From Bacteroidales bacterium (lineage in GTDB: Bacteria; Bacteroidota; Bacteroidia; Bacteroidales; GCA-2748055), in NCBI GenBank assembly GCA_029210585.1, contig JARGFP010000002.1, positions 186,001 to 250,000 on the forward strand: a stretch of 64,000 bases of DNA. The letters are read 5' to 3'. The notes beneath the pieces are model-generated. The model worked only from the letters and a program-made list of their open reading frames with translations. It ran no database searches and was not told the origin of the DNA. Every line of letters begins with the position of its first letter. Within the stretch, counting starts at the first letter, position 1. Below are positions 52,949 to 60,958 of the stretch, piece by piece. A program made the translations under genes and the position numbers.

Positions 52949-53188
52949 TTATTTATGTTTATTCCAGAGCTCCATAAAGCGATTAAGGTCAAGTCCAAGA
53001 TCCTCGCGGATTATTTTCCGAAGCAATCCTTTTGGTAAGTCCTGATTTTTGTGAACAGGAATGGTGGTCACCCTGCCATCGGGATGTTTTAACCTATAGT
53101 GGGAGCCATTTATACGGACAACGATAAAACCTATATTCTGCAGGAATTTTAAAAATGCTTTTCCGGAGATAACTGGTAACTGAGGCAT
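52949..53188 (-). CDS. hicA: HicA-type mRNA interferase toxin
   Basis: The 79-residue protein has the compact dsRBD-like HicA fold: MPQLPVISGKAFLKFLQNIGF, then RINGSHYRLKHPDGRVTTIPVHKNQDLPKGLLRKIIREDLGLD. The GSH histidine in NGSHYRL is the known catalytic residue of this family. It would cleave mRNA when free of the antitoxin. It is 12 nt downstream of hicB. Confidence 0.93.
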   Translation of the reverse strand: MPQLPVISGKAFLKFLQNIGFIVVRINGSHYRLKHPDGRVTTIPVHKNQDLPKGLLRKIIREDLGLDLNRFMELWNKHK

Positions 53189-53200
53189 AGATAGGTAAAA

Positions 53201-53452
53201 TTAAATGGCAGCATTTTTAATCGACACCTGCATTTCCCTGAAGCCAACGAAACGGTTGAGAGGCGTACCTTTCTCCTGTTCTTCCTCAATGCACATATCA
53301 ATGACCTCTTTGATATTGCTCAAAGCCTCGTCAATAGTGGCTCCGTAAGAATGACATCCTTTAAATACCGGGCAGCTCACGATATAGAAATTATCCTCGT
53401 CCTGTTCTACCAATATGGGAAGATGTAATGTTCTTGTATCTGATTTTTTCAT
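53201..53452 (-). CDS. hicB: HicB-type antitoxin
   Basis: The 83-residue protein has the RNase-H-like HicB fold: LPILVEQDEDNFYIVSCPVFKGCHSYGATIDEALSNIKEVIDMCIEEEQEKG. It lacks a long C-terminal DNA-binding domain, though the tail is short and may carry one small segment. It is the first gene of the pair, so antitoxin is made ahead of toxin. A short AT-rich segment upstream holds the likely promoter. Confidence 0.93.
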   Translation of the reverse strand: MKKSDTRTLHLPILVEQDEDNFYIVSCPVFKGCHSYGATIDEALSNIKEVIDMCIEEEQEKGTPLNRFVGFREMQVSIKNAAI

Positions 53453-53528
53453 CTTTCAAAGTATAATATTACAAAGGTACGGAATTTAGGAGATTATCTC
53501 TATCTTCATCTTTTAGCTATTCTTAGCC

Positions 53529-54138
53529 ATGAATCTTGCCTTTACAGGAGTAGCAGAATCAAAGATGAATCCCCTGAACTACAATAGGTATACTTATGTT
53601 TTGAATGACTTTGGAAATAGCCTGAGCTCAAATGAAAATAAACAAGCCAGGAGTAAAAGAAAAATCATTACCTTAGGGCTAATAACATGTCCTAATGCCA
53701 CAGTTGATAACATATATCTAATTGGCGGTGTAGTATCGTTCACTCCTGAAGGTGGAAGGATAATATAGTTATGATTCTCTGGACAGGTTGACGCAGATCA
53801 TTGGTCCGAATGATACGCTAAGTGTTACATTCGATACCGGAATCAAAGAAAGAATAGATTCAAAGACAGATGCCGGGGCGGACTACATCCACTCAGCGCT
53901 GAATAAGTTTCAGATGGAAAGTATCGATTCAGCAACCAATGCATTGGCCGGCCGACCCGATATGCATCTTTCATATACATCATTTAACAAGGTGGATACG
54001 ATTTCAGAAGGAGAATATTTACTTACCTTTGACTATGGACCCAATCAGGAACCTATGAATCCTTTGAACTACAACAGGTACACTTACTGCCTGAATAATC
54101 CGCTAATCTATACAGGTCTGAGTGGATTTGACAGATAG
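53529..54138 (+). pseudogene. RHS-repeat protein remnants
   Basis: Two broken pieces of an RHS-type protein lie in tandem. The first (53529-53768) contains MNPLNYNRYTYVLND, the start of the RHS core-associated motif. The second (frame from about 53764) reads YSYDSLDRLTQIIGPNDT, then SYTSFNKVDTISEGEYLLTFDYGPNQE, both typical YD-repeat segments, and ends NPLNYNRYTYCLNNPLIYTGLSGFD, the core motif again. The pieces are in different frames, and between the YD repeats and the core the expected several hundred residues are missing. No toxin tip or full shell is present. Confidence 0.75.
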
Positions 54139-54224
54139 ATACAAAAAAATCATTTTTTTGCTGCGAAAAATCAATATCCAGGGGACTTTTTAATTACCAA
54201 TAAAGCTATTAATTTTACATCGCA

Positions 54225-54395
54225 ATGAGCCGGAGTTATAAAAATAGCAATTCTGTTGTTCCAAGCTGGTTCAAGCGTATACAGATGCGTTCTCAAAAAC
54301 AGAAGCAGAAACAAAGCGACAGGAAATTGTTTGAGTATCCTGACGGAGAACCGGAAGCAAAATTCAGGCAGTCTCACCGATGGGACTGGTTCTAG
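54225..54395 (+). CDS. Small basic protein (56 residues)
   Basis: A plus-strand ORF begins MSRSYKNSNSVVPSWFK, continues with lysine/glutamine-rich sequence and ends KFRQSHRWDWF. The S-R-S-Y-K opening and the aromatic end (WDWF) are like short basic proteins on mobile elements in several phyla. It sits next to RHS remnants and HicAB, in keeping with a mobile origin, but no function can be named. Confidence 0.5.
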   Translation: MSRSYKNSNSVVPSWFKRIQMRSQKQKQKQSDRKLFEYPDGEPEAKFRQSHRWDWF

Positions 54396-54509
54396 GTGGT
54401 ATAGCAATCCGGAATTTCAAGTCCTTCAATTATTTCAAAGTCTTTCACATTACCTGGAATCAAGGTAGTTGACCAATTTATTTTCTGTATACTCCTCTGG
54501 CAAAATCAG

Positions 54510-55436
54510 TTATCCTAACCACCGGATGCTGTGTTTTTCCAGCATCTCTTCCACTGCTTCCATGGAATCCTGGTGGGCGATGCCGAGCATGAAACCGCCG
54601 CCTGAACCGTTCAGCTTCAGGTAGTAGGTGTTGCTCACCTGGCCGTCGATCCATGGTTCTTCCATCTGCTCCGGAATCATCTCCCGGAAATGGTTCCACT
54701 GCAGATCGGAAATGGCCCGAAAGATCAAAGCGGGATCAGCTGCCGACCTGCCCGTGATGGCGCCAATGAATTTAGAGATCAGATTAAAATAGTCCCCCCT
54801 GATGATTTCACCGAACAACGGGTCCCGCATCTTTTCCATAAACACCTTCACCAGCGGACCGGTAGACAGGAGCACACCGGAGTCGAGCAGGAAAAAACGG
54901 TATCCCTGTCCGGGCTGCAACGGGTTGGTTTCCACTTCCCTGATTTCGCCGTCGGGCAGAAAGTGCAGCGGCGTTCCCGTGTAACAGGTCATGGGATCCA
55001 CACCTGAGCTTTTCCCATGAAAAAAGGATTCAATGGTGGACAGGTCCTTCCTTTTCTGCTTCAGGTTCAGTCTGCCGGCACCACGGAAGAACTGGTCGTA
55101 AAACAGTGCCGATACTGCCCCGGAACTGCCGATACCGTATCCCCCCGGAATGGTGGAGTCAATGTACAGGCCATTCTTTAATACCTCTTCGAATTTACCT
55201 GTGTCCGGTGTGGTATAAAAGCTGTTCTTCGGGAGCGACTGGATGTAGGTGATCAGGTCCCGTATGCTGTTGACAGATGCCGTGATTTTCTCTTCATTTC
55301 CAGGCGGTGCAGCCTTCCGATGCGCCAGCTGCGCGTGGAACATTTCCAGGGGAGCCGTTATGGCTTCACTGCCCAGGATCACCCCGTATTCCCCGGCAAG
55401 CATCAGCTTCGCATGGTATTTTTTTTCGAGGTTCAT
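54510..55436 (-). CDS. Mevalonate kinase (GHMP family)
   Basis: The 308-residue protein has GHMP motifs: AKLMLAGEYGVILGSEAITAPL (motif 1), IPGGYGIGSSGAVSALFYDQF (motif 2, ATP-binding), HGKSSGVDPMTCYTG (mevalonate-kinase-like HGxxSGVD), and LNGSGGGFMLGIA (motif 3). It phosphorylates mevalonate to 5-phosphomevalonate. Position as last gene of the mevalonate array supports that role. Its start overlaps the mvaD stop by four nt (ATGA). Confidence 0.85.
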   Translation of the reverse strand: MNLEKKYHAKLMLAGEYGVILGSEAITAPLEMFHAQLAHRKAAPPGNEEKITASVNSIRDLITYIQSLPKNSFYTTPDTGKFEEVLKNGLYIDSTIPGGYGIGSSGAVSALFYDQFFRGAGRLNLKQKRKDLSTIESFFHGKSSGVDPMTCYTGTPLHFLPDGEIREVETNPLQPGQGYRFFLLDSGVLLSTGPLVKVFMEKMRDPLFGEIIRGDYFNLISKFIGAITGRSAADPALIFRAISDLQWNHFREMIPEQMEEPWIDGQVSNTYYLKLNGSGGGFMLGIAHQDSMEAVEEMLEKHSIRWLG

Positions 55437-56530
55437 ATCCTTACGGGTCCGTTGCCCATCTCATCGTGGATGATGGTGCCGTGTTCGCACAACACCTTGA
55501 GCCCATTGTCAATAAATTGACGGATATTTTCCGACTGCTTCTCTGGGTAGATCACGTGCACATTCGCCCCAGCATCCAGTGTAAACCCGATGGAAAGCCC
55601 GGTCCTGCCCCTGAAGTCCCTGATCCGGTGGATCGCTTCAAGGGAATTGGGTTGCATCAGGACATAGCCCGGGGAACTGGTCATCATCATGGCATGCAGG
55701 GAGAGTGCCTCGTTTTCCATGATATCGATAAAGCCCCCCAGGTCACCCGACTGCATCACTTTGCACAGCTGCTGCATGTTCTCTTCGGCAGCCTCAAAGC
55801 GAAGTTTTGCGTATGGATTGGATTTCATCAGGTCGTGGCCCAGGGAACTGGAAACTTTCTTTTTGCCCGATTCAATGATCAGGATGCTGTCTTTCATACC
55901 CTTGAAGGCATCGTGCAGTTCGGGAACGGGGATCGCAAATTCATCGCTCGACTCTTTGCAGCTGGCAGTCATGCCCCATTCCGCCATCTTTCCATAAAGG
56001 GAACGGGATGCACTGCCCGACCCGAGCCTCGCCAGGAAGGAGGCTTTGCGGAAAAAGTCGCCCGGATACTCCTGCTGGTAAATTTCCTGCTCAATATCAC
56101 ACAGGCACAATGCCAATGCACTCATGGCGGAGGCACTGGAAGCGATGCCGGAAGAGTGGGGAAAGGTGTTTTCGGAGCTGACGAAGAATTCCGTATGTGC
56201 GATCCAGTGCATCAGCTCTGTAAGCCCCGACAGGTATTTTTCAATCCGGTTCGCAAAATCACCTTTGCGCTGTCCCTCGAATTCGAATTTCACCGAAGTC
56301 CCGGTTTTCTGCGGATCATACTGATAGGCAACGCGTGTCCTGGTAACAGCCTTGCTCAGGGTGAGACTGATGGATGCATTTGCAGGGATCTGTCGCGGGT
56401 ATTTTCCCCAGTACTTGACGAACGCAATGTTGGAAGGACTTTCCCAGCCCACATTGCCTTCGCGCCCGGCAGACGGAAGGTTGTTCAACTTTTCGGCTTC
56501 TTTGATCAGGTGTTCTTCGAATTTTTTCAT
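55433..56530 (-). CDS. mvaD: Diphosphomevalonate decarboxylase
   Basis: The 365-residue protein starts at ATG 56530 (MKKFEEHLIKEAEKL); an upstream TTG at 56539 is also in frame. Motifs: SPSNIAFVKYWGKYPRQIPANASISLTL (substrate loop), FPHSSGIASSASAMSALALCL (ATP binding), GSGSASRSLYG, and the catalytic Asp in FTLDAGANVHVIYP. It makes isopentenyl diphosphate from 5-diphosphomevalonate. Overlap with mevalonate kinase is four nt; the GHMP gene ahead ends five nt upstream. Confidence 0.93.
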   Translation of the reverse strand: MKKFEEHLIKEAEKLNNLPSAGREGNVGWESPSNIAFVKYWGKYPRQIPANASISLTLSKAVTRTRVAYQYDPQKTGTSVKFEFEGQRKGDFANRIEKYLSGLTELMHWIAHTEFFVSSENTFPHSSGIASSASAMSALALCLCDIEQEIYQQEYPGDFFRKASFLARLGSGSASRSLYGKMAEWGMTASCKESSDEFAIPVPELHDAFKGMKDSILIIESGKKKVSSSLGHDLMKSNPYAKLRFEAAEENMQQLCKVMQSGDLGGFIDIMENEALSLHAMMMTSSPGYVLMQPNSLEAIHRIRDFRGRTGLSIGFTLDAGANVHVIYPEKQSENIRQFIDNGLKVLCEHGTIIHDEMGNGPVRI

Positions 56531-56535
56531 AGCAT

Positions 56536-57453
56536 TCAATAAACAAGTTTTCTATATGCAAACCATTGGCCAATACCCTTCCCGGGCAGGTAAGCGGATA
56601 GCTGCTCCTCCGACCAGTCGGTGACCAGCAGGGCGAAGTCGCCTCCCCAGGCCCCAAGTGACTTTGCATATCCCTGGAAACCGGGAAACCTTTCGTCCAT
56701 GAGCACTGGCATGTTCAGTATCTCTGAAAGATGCTGTTCATGCTCCCTGATCACTGCACCCAGTTCATGGATGTCCTGCGCCCGCAGGAAATCGCTGGTC
56801 AGACGGGAGTATAGTTCAATGTCATTATGGTCAAGCAGGTAATTGTTCAGGAAAGCAGCAACACTCTTTCCGGAGTCCTGCTTTTCCCCCAGGTAGACGA
56901 GCCACATCCGGTCCATAAAGGGAGGTGCGTAATCCACGTATTCGATCACGGGCATTTCCCTGACTACCTGGTAGAGGATGGCGGATTCAGCACCTGCGCA
57001 GGCGACGTCATACCCCGATCCGCGGGAAACCTGGAAATGCAGTTGCAGGGCATCCACCCCGGCCCACTGCGCCAGGAGCGAGGTAAGGGTGGAAGAGCTC
57101 CCAAACCCGAAGGCGGGATCAAATTCCAGCCGGGTAACCACGTCGTTTTGTTGCATCTGTTCAGCAAAACCGGGCTGGATCCCGGTGAGCTTGCGGAGCA
57201 TGTGCACGAGGTTTTCAGATTTTCCCTGGCTGGTGGTTGCAACGATCCCGAGGTCGGGGAGACGCAGCGTTGTTTCAAACCAGGTTGCCGCACCGTACAT
57301 GGCGACCCAATGCAGCTGGTCAGGATCCCGTTTTGACAACAGCTCCAGGGATTGTCCCTTGTTCAGGGGCACAGCAAGGGCTTTGGATCCGTGCAGGATC
57401 ATAAATTCTGCGGTGAGCAGCAGTTTTCCCCTTGCATAGTAACGCTGGTCCAT
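56536..57453 (-). CDS. GYDIA-type GHMP kinase, probable phosphomevalonate kinase
   Basis: The 305-residue protein has GHMP motif 1 ARGKLLLTAEFMILHGSKALAVPL, the ATP loop FGFGSSSTLTSLLAQW, and GSGYDVACAGAESAILY, the family's 'GYDIA' segment (here GYDVA). Another match is KSLGAWGGDFALLVTDW (motif 3 region). In Bacteroidota this family sits in mevalonate clusters. It is the only candidate here for phosphomevalonate kinase, but its reaction is inferred from position. Confidence 0.8.
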   Translation of the reverse strand: MDQRYYARGKLLLTAEFMILHGSKALAVPLNKGQSLELLSKRDPDQLHWVAMYGAATWFETTLRLPDLGIVATTSQGKSENLVHMLRKLTGIQPGFAEQMQQNDVVTRLEFDPAFGFGSSSTLTSLLAQWAGVDALQLHFQVSRGSGYDVACAGAESAILYQVVREMPVIEYVDYAPPFMDRMWLVYLGEKQDSGKSVAAFLNNYLLDHNDIELYSRLTSDFLRAQDIHELGAVIREHEQHLSEILNMPVLMDERFPGFQGYAKSLGAWGGDFALLVTDWSEEQLSAYLPGKGIGQWFAYRKLVY

Positions 57454-57465
57454 GGTTATCTGTAT

Positions 57466-58779
57466 TTATCCACTGATGAATTTCCTTACATCTGCATAGC
57501 TGACTGTTTTGTCCATGAAATATGCCACTGCCGCCTGTTTCTGGGCATCCGTGGCGCCCAGCTGCCTGAGAATATTGGTCAGGTGCATCTTCATGTGTCC
57601 TTTCTGGATCCCGCTGGTGATGAGTGAACGGACGGCACTGAAGTTGTTGGCAAGACCGGCTGCGCCGATGATCATCATCAGCTCTGCAGCAGTCGGCTCC
57701 TGTAAAATCTTCAGGGTGGCCCTGGCCAGCGGGTGTCCCGAAGTCAGACCGCCTACTGTTCCGACAGACATCGGCACTTCGAGTTCAAAGCGGAAGATGT
57801 CGTCATGGAGCGATGCCGAAGAGAGGCCCCTGTATTGCCCATCGCGCGCTGCATAGGCATGCCCGCAGGCTTCCACTGCACGAAAATCGTTCCCGGTGGC
57901 GATCACCACGCCGTCCATCCCGTTGAATATCCCCTTGTTGTGTGTCACGGCACGGTAGGGATCGGCCCTGGCAATCTCAACTGCCCTGACGAATTTTTCA
58001 GCAAACTCTTTTCCCGACAGGTCCGGATCAAAAATCCCCAGTGCCGAAACGCCGGTTTCCACTGATACTTTCACCAGGCTTTCGGGGGTGTAGTTGGAAA
58101 GGATGGCCATGTTAATCTCGAGTGTTCCCGTTGCATTTTTTGCAGCGGCCTCCTCCTGTACCAACGCTTTCCATTTCCCGGCAAGCGCTTCCAGCACGGT
58201 ATTGATGAAATTGGCACCCATGGCCTCTGCCGTTCTGAAATCCACATGCAGCTGGTAATAATTCTCCATCTCCCCGGTCTTGTCCACCAGGCGGATGGCT
58301 TTGATCCCCCCGCCCCGTTTTTTCATGGATGCAGTGACAGGTTCCATGGCAGCCACCAGTGCTTCCCTGGTCCTGGAGAACAGGTCCGCAATGAATGCTT
58401 TGGCACCTGTCCAGATAAAATGCACCTGGCCGACTTTCACCGGGTCGTCGACCACTGCTGTAAAGCCACCATGCGCCGACCAGAATTTGGCTGCATGGGA
58501 TGCGGCTGCCACCACCGAGCTTTCTTCAATGGCCATGGGAACCACGTACCATTTGCCGTTGACCAGGAAATTGGGTGCGAGCCCGAAGGGGATAAAAAAA
58601 TTGGATACCGTATTCTCACTGAACTCTTCGTACATCTCCTGCATGTCCGGATCCTGGTGGCGGTGTGACTGCAGGTCACGGACCAGCGGCTCCGGGAGGC
58701 CAAAGGTATCTTTCAGCCAGTTGAGCTTTTCATCGGCAGACCATTTCGAAAAACCTGCTATTGCCTTTTGCTGTGCCAT
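57466..58779 (-). CDS. mvaA: Hydroxymethylglutaryl-CoA reductase, class II (degradative type)
   Basis: The 437-residue protein has the class II HMG-CoA reductase pattern: PMAIEESSVVAAASHAAKFW with the catalytic Glu, THNKGIFNGMDGVVIATGNDFRAVEACGHAYAAR with the catalytic Lys and Asp, the cofactor-binding MKKRGGG..AIRLV region earlier, and GGLTSGHPLARATLKIL near residue 360. It interconverts HMG-CoA and mevalonate; class II enzymes often use NADH. It follows the IPP isomerase by seven nt. Confidence 0.94.
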   Translation of the reverse strand: MAQQKAIAGFSKWSADEKLNWLKDTFGLPEPLVRDLQSHRHQDPDMQEMYEEFSENTVSNFFIPFGLAPNFLVNGKWYVVPMAIEESSVVAAASHAAKFWSAHGGFTAVVDDPVKVGQVHFIWTGAKAFIADLFSRTREALVAAMEPVTASMKKRGGGIKAIRLVDKTGEMENYYQLHVDFRTAEAMGANFINTVLEALAGKWKALVQEEAAAKNATGTLEINMAILSNYTPESLVKVSVETGVSALGIFDPDLSGKEFAEKFVRAVEIARADPYRAVTHNKGIFNGMDGVVIATGNDFRAVEACGHAYAARDGQYRGLSSASLHDDIFRFELEVPMSVGTVGGLTSGHPLARATLKILQEPTAAELMMIIGAAGLANNFSAVRSLITSGIQKGHMKMHLTNILRQLGATDAQKQAAVAYFMDKTVSYADVRKFISG

Positions 58780-58786
58780 TATCTGT

Positions 58787-59785
58787 TTACTTTACTGTCA
58801 GGTATGCATATGCCATTTCCAGTCCGCGCACCTGTCCTTCAACGAATTTATGCAGCTGTTGGTAATCTTCCTGCGCGTATTTCAGGAAAGTGGATGCCAT
58901 GCCGTAGATTGCCTGCAGTTGTGATTTTTGAATCAGATGGTATCCATCCAAGAAGTTTTTGACACCGCCCGAGATGATCAGTTCCTTACAAACCGGGGGT
59001 TCGGATGCGATAATATTGTTGACCGATTCCACCATGGAGAGGGCATCTTCCCCGATATACGACATGGGTTCGAACAGGGCAGCATCGGCGCGTTCGTCCC
59101 GGAGCAGCTCCACGCGGGCAAAATTGGTACCCCCGAACGCGGCGAATTCAATGGCCTGCAGTGGAAGCCGGAGCAGTGCTTTCAGACTGTCAGGACCGAT
59201 GCCCTGTCCCACTTCCTTTACAATCAGCGGGTGGTCAAAGCCATCCATGAACCTTTTGATGGTCTCCAGCGGCGGGTATTTCAGCACATCTCCTTCCGGC
59301 TGGAACCATTCCTGCATCGGGTTCACGTGGATGATCAGTCCATCTGCCTGCAGCTTTTTCACCAGGGTTGCGGCCAATGCGGTTTTGCCTTCGTCGAGCA
59401 ATTCCTCGATCTGCGCGATCCCCAGGTTGGCCCATAGCGGCATGTCGGGACCGATGACCGGCCGCATGTTGAAATCTTCAAAATAAGCATCATCATCGAG
59501 AATGATCCTGCAGGAACCAAGTCCCATACCCATGCCAAATTCACGGCAGGCCCGTGCCAGGTTCCTGTTGATCGTTCCGGCCAGTTTTGTTCCGCCGGTC
59601 ATGCTGCTCACCCACATGGGCAACCTGTGTTCCCTTCCAAGAAAGTTGAAGGGAGCCAGTCCCCCGGCAGGATGTGCAGCGAGCATGGGTTCATAATGGA
59701 ACCTGTCGTCGATCTCCAGCCTGCCGGTCTGGGATTTGAATGCAAGGTCGATATGGTCTTTTTTCCTGGTTTCCAGTGATTCCAT
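58787..59785 (-). CDS. fni: Isopentenyl-diphosphate delta-isomerase, type 2
   Basis: The 332-residue FMN-dependent enzyme starts MESLETRKKDHIDLAF, as in other type 2 isomerases. The motifs are FLGREHRLPMWVSSMTGGT (FMN loop), GMGLGSCR, WANLGIAQ, HVNPMQEWFQPEGD, VKEVGQGIG, and FAAFGGTNFARVE (as 'GGTNF'). It balances isopentenyl and dimethylallyl diphosphate and needs reduced FMN. It lies between the acyl-CoA dehydrogenase (16 nt upstream) and HMG-CoA reductase. Confidence 0.93.
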   Translation of the reverse strand: MESLETRKKDHIDLAFKSQTGRLEIDDRFHYEPMLAAHPAGGLAPFNFLGREHRLPMWVSSMTGGTKLAGTINRNLARACREFGMGMGLGSCRIILDDDAYFEDFNMRPVIGPDMPLWANLGIAQIEELLDEGKTALAATLVKKLQADGLIIHVNPMQEWFQPEGDVLKYPPLETIKRFMDGFDHPLIVKEVGQGIGPDSLKALLRLPLQAIEFAAFGGTNFARVELLRDERADAALFEPMSYIGEDALSMVESVNNIIASEPPVCKELIISGGVKNFLDGYHLIQKSQLQAIYGMASTFLKYAQEDYQQLHKFVEGQVRGLEMAYAYLTVK

Positions 59786-59801
59786 AATCTGTTGGGGTTT
59801 T

Positions 59802-60953
59802 TTACCTGATTCCGAGGTGCCTGGCGATGACCAGCCGAAGGATCTCCGATGTTCCTTCCCCGATCTCCAGGATGCGCTGGTCGCGGTAGAACCTTTCGAT
59901 GGGATTCTCTTTCATGAGTCCGTGTGCACCATGGATCTGCAACGATTCGTTGGCGATTTCCCGGGAGATTTCAGAAGTATAGAGTTTTGCCATGGCGGCT
60001 TCCTTGCCGAACGGCTGTTTGTTGTCCTTGAGCCAGCAGGCCTTGTACAAAAGATTTCTCGCCAGTTCGATTTTTAAGGCCATATCGGCCAGCTTGAAGG
60101 AGTTGGCCTGGAAACTGCGGATGGGCTTGCCGAACTGGACCCGTTTTCCGGCATATTCCATGGCCATTTCGAACGCTCCCTGTGCAAGTCCGAGTCCCAT
60201 CGCTGCGATGGAAAGCCTGCCTCCGTCGAGGGTGGCGAGCATGATCCTGGATCCCTTGCCACGTTCCCCGAGGATATATTCTTCAGGCACCTTTACATTG
60301 TCGAACATGATCCGGCCCGTATCCGCCGCACGCCACATCATCTTGGAATCGATGACTTCGCAGCTGTATCCTTGTGTATCGCGGGGGACGAGGATCACCG
60401 ACAGTTCTTTCATTCCGTGTCCGCGTTCACCGGTAACGGCCTGCACGGTGACACCTCCCGCCATTTCAGAGGCAGCGTTGGTGATGTAGATTTTTTTCCC
60501 GTTGATCACCCAGTTTCCATTTTCCAGTACCGCTGTGGTCTCCGTATTGTTGGAGTCAGAACCGGCATTGGGTTCGGTAAGCCCGAATGCCCACAATTTC
60601 TTTTCCGCGGTGAGCATGGGCAGGAATTGTTTCTTCTGGGCATCGGTTCCGTATGCCAGGATAGGTGCCTGTCCGAGGGAATTGTGTGCAGCAACAGTGG
60701 CGGCCTGGGAGCCATCCACCCGGGCGATCTCTTCCACGGCAATGATGTAGGAAAGCGTATCCATGCCCATGCCACCATATTCTTCAGGGGTGGTAATGCG
60801 AAGGTAACCTTCATCGAACATTTTATTTGTAAGGTCGTTTGAAAACACTGCCCGTTCATCAAGGTCGGCAGCAACCGGTTTGATCTCCTTTTCTGAAAAG
60901 GCTCTTACCTGTTCCCTGAACGCTTCGTGAGTTTTTGTTAACAGAGGATACAT
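59802..60953 (-). CDS. Acyl-CoA dehydrogenase, likely acting on isovaleryl-CoA or related
   Basis: The 383-residue flavoprotein has WAFGLTEPNAGSDSNNTETTAV (FAD/substrate), VINGKKIYITNAASEMAGG, GRIMFDNVKVPEEYILGERGKG, and the C-terminal QIHGAHGLMKENPIERFYRDQRILEIGEGTSEILRLVIARHL. The catalytic Glu appears in the EGTSEI position, typical of short-chain/butyryl and short-branched enzymes; isovaleryl-CoA dehydrogenases have Ala there and use a Glu in the LDxERL helix, but this protein has LDGGRL. Thus the sequence says SCAD-like, while the neighbours (MCC, methylglutaconyl-CoA hydratase) suggest isovaleryl-CoA as substrate. It follows MCC alpha by five nt. Confidence 0.9.
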   Translation of the reverse strand: MYPLLTKTHEAFREQVRAFSEKEIKPVAADLDERAVFSNDLTNKMFDEGYLRITTPEEYGGMGMDTLSYIIAVEEIARVDGSQAATVAAHNSLGQAPILAYGTDAQKKQFLPMLTAEKKLWAFGLTEPNAGSDSNNTETTAVLENGNWVINGKKIYITNAASEMAGGVTVQAVTGERGHGMKELSVILVPRDTQGYSCEVIDSKMMWRAADTGRIMFDNVKVPEEYILGERGKGSRIMLATLDGGRLSIAAMGLGLAQGAFEMAMEYAGKRVQFGKPIRSFQANSFKLADMALKIELARNLLYKACWLKDNKQPFGKEAAMAKLYTSEISREIANESLQIHGAHGLMKENPIERFYRDQRILEIGEGTSEILRLVIARHLGIR

Positions 60954-60958
60954 TCAAT

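Noticed and set aside
55307-56542. A 411-codon plus-strand ORF opposite mvaD and mevalonate kinase
   Set aside because: It lies entirely across two well-supported genes and has no recognisable motif.
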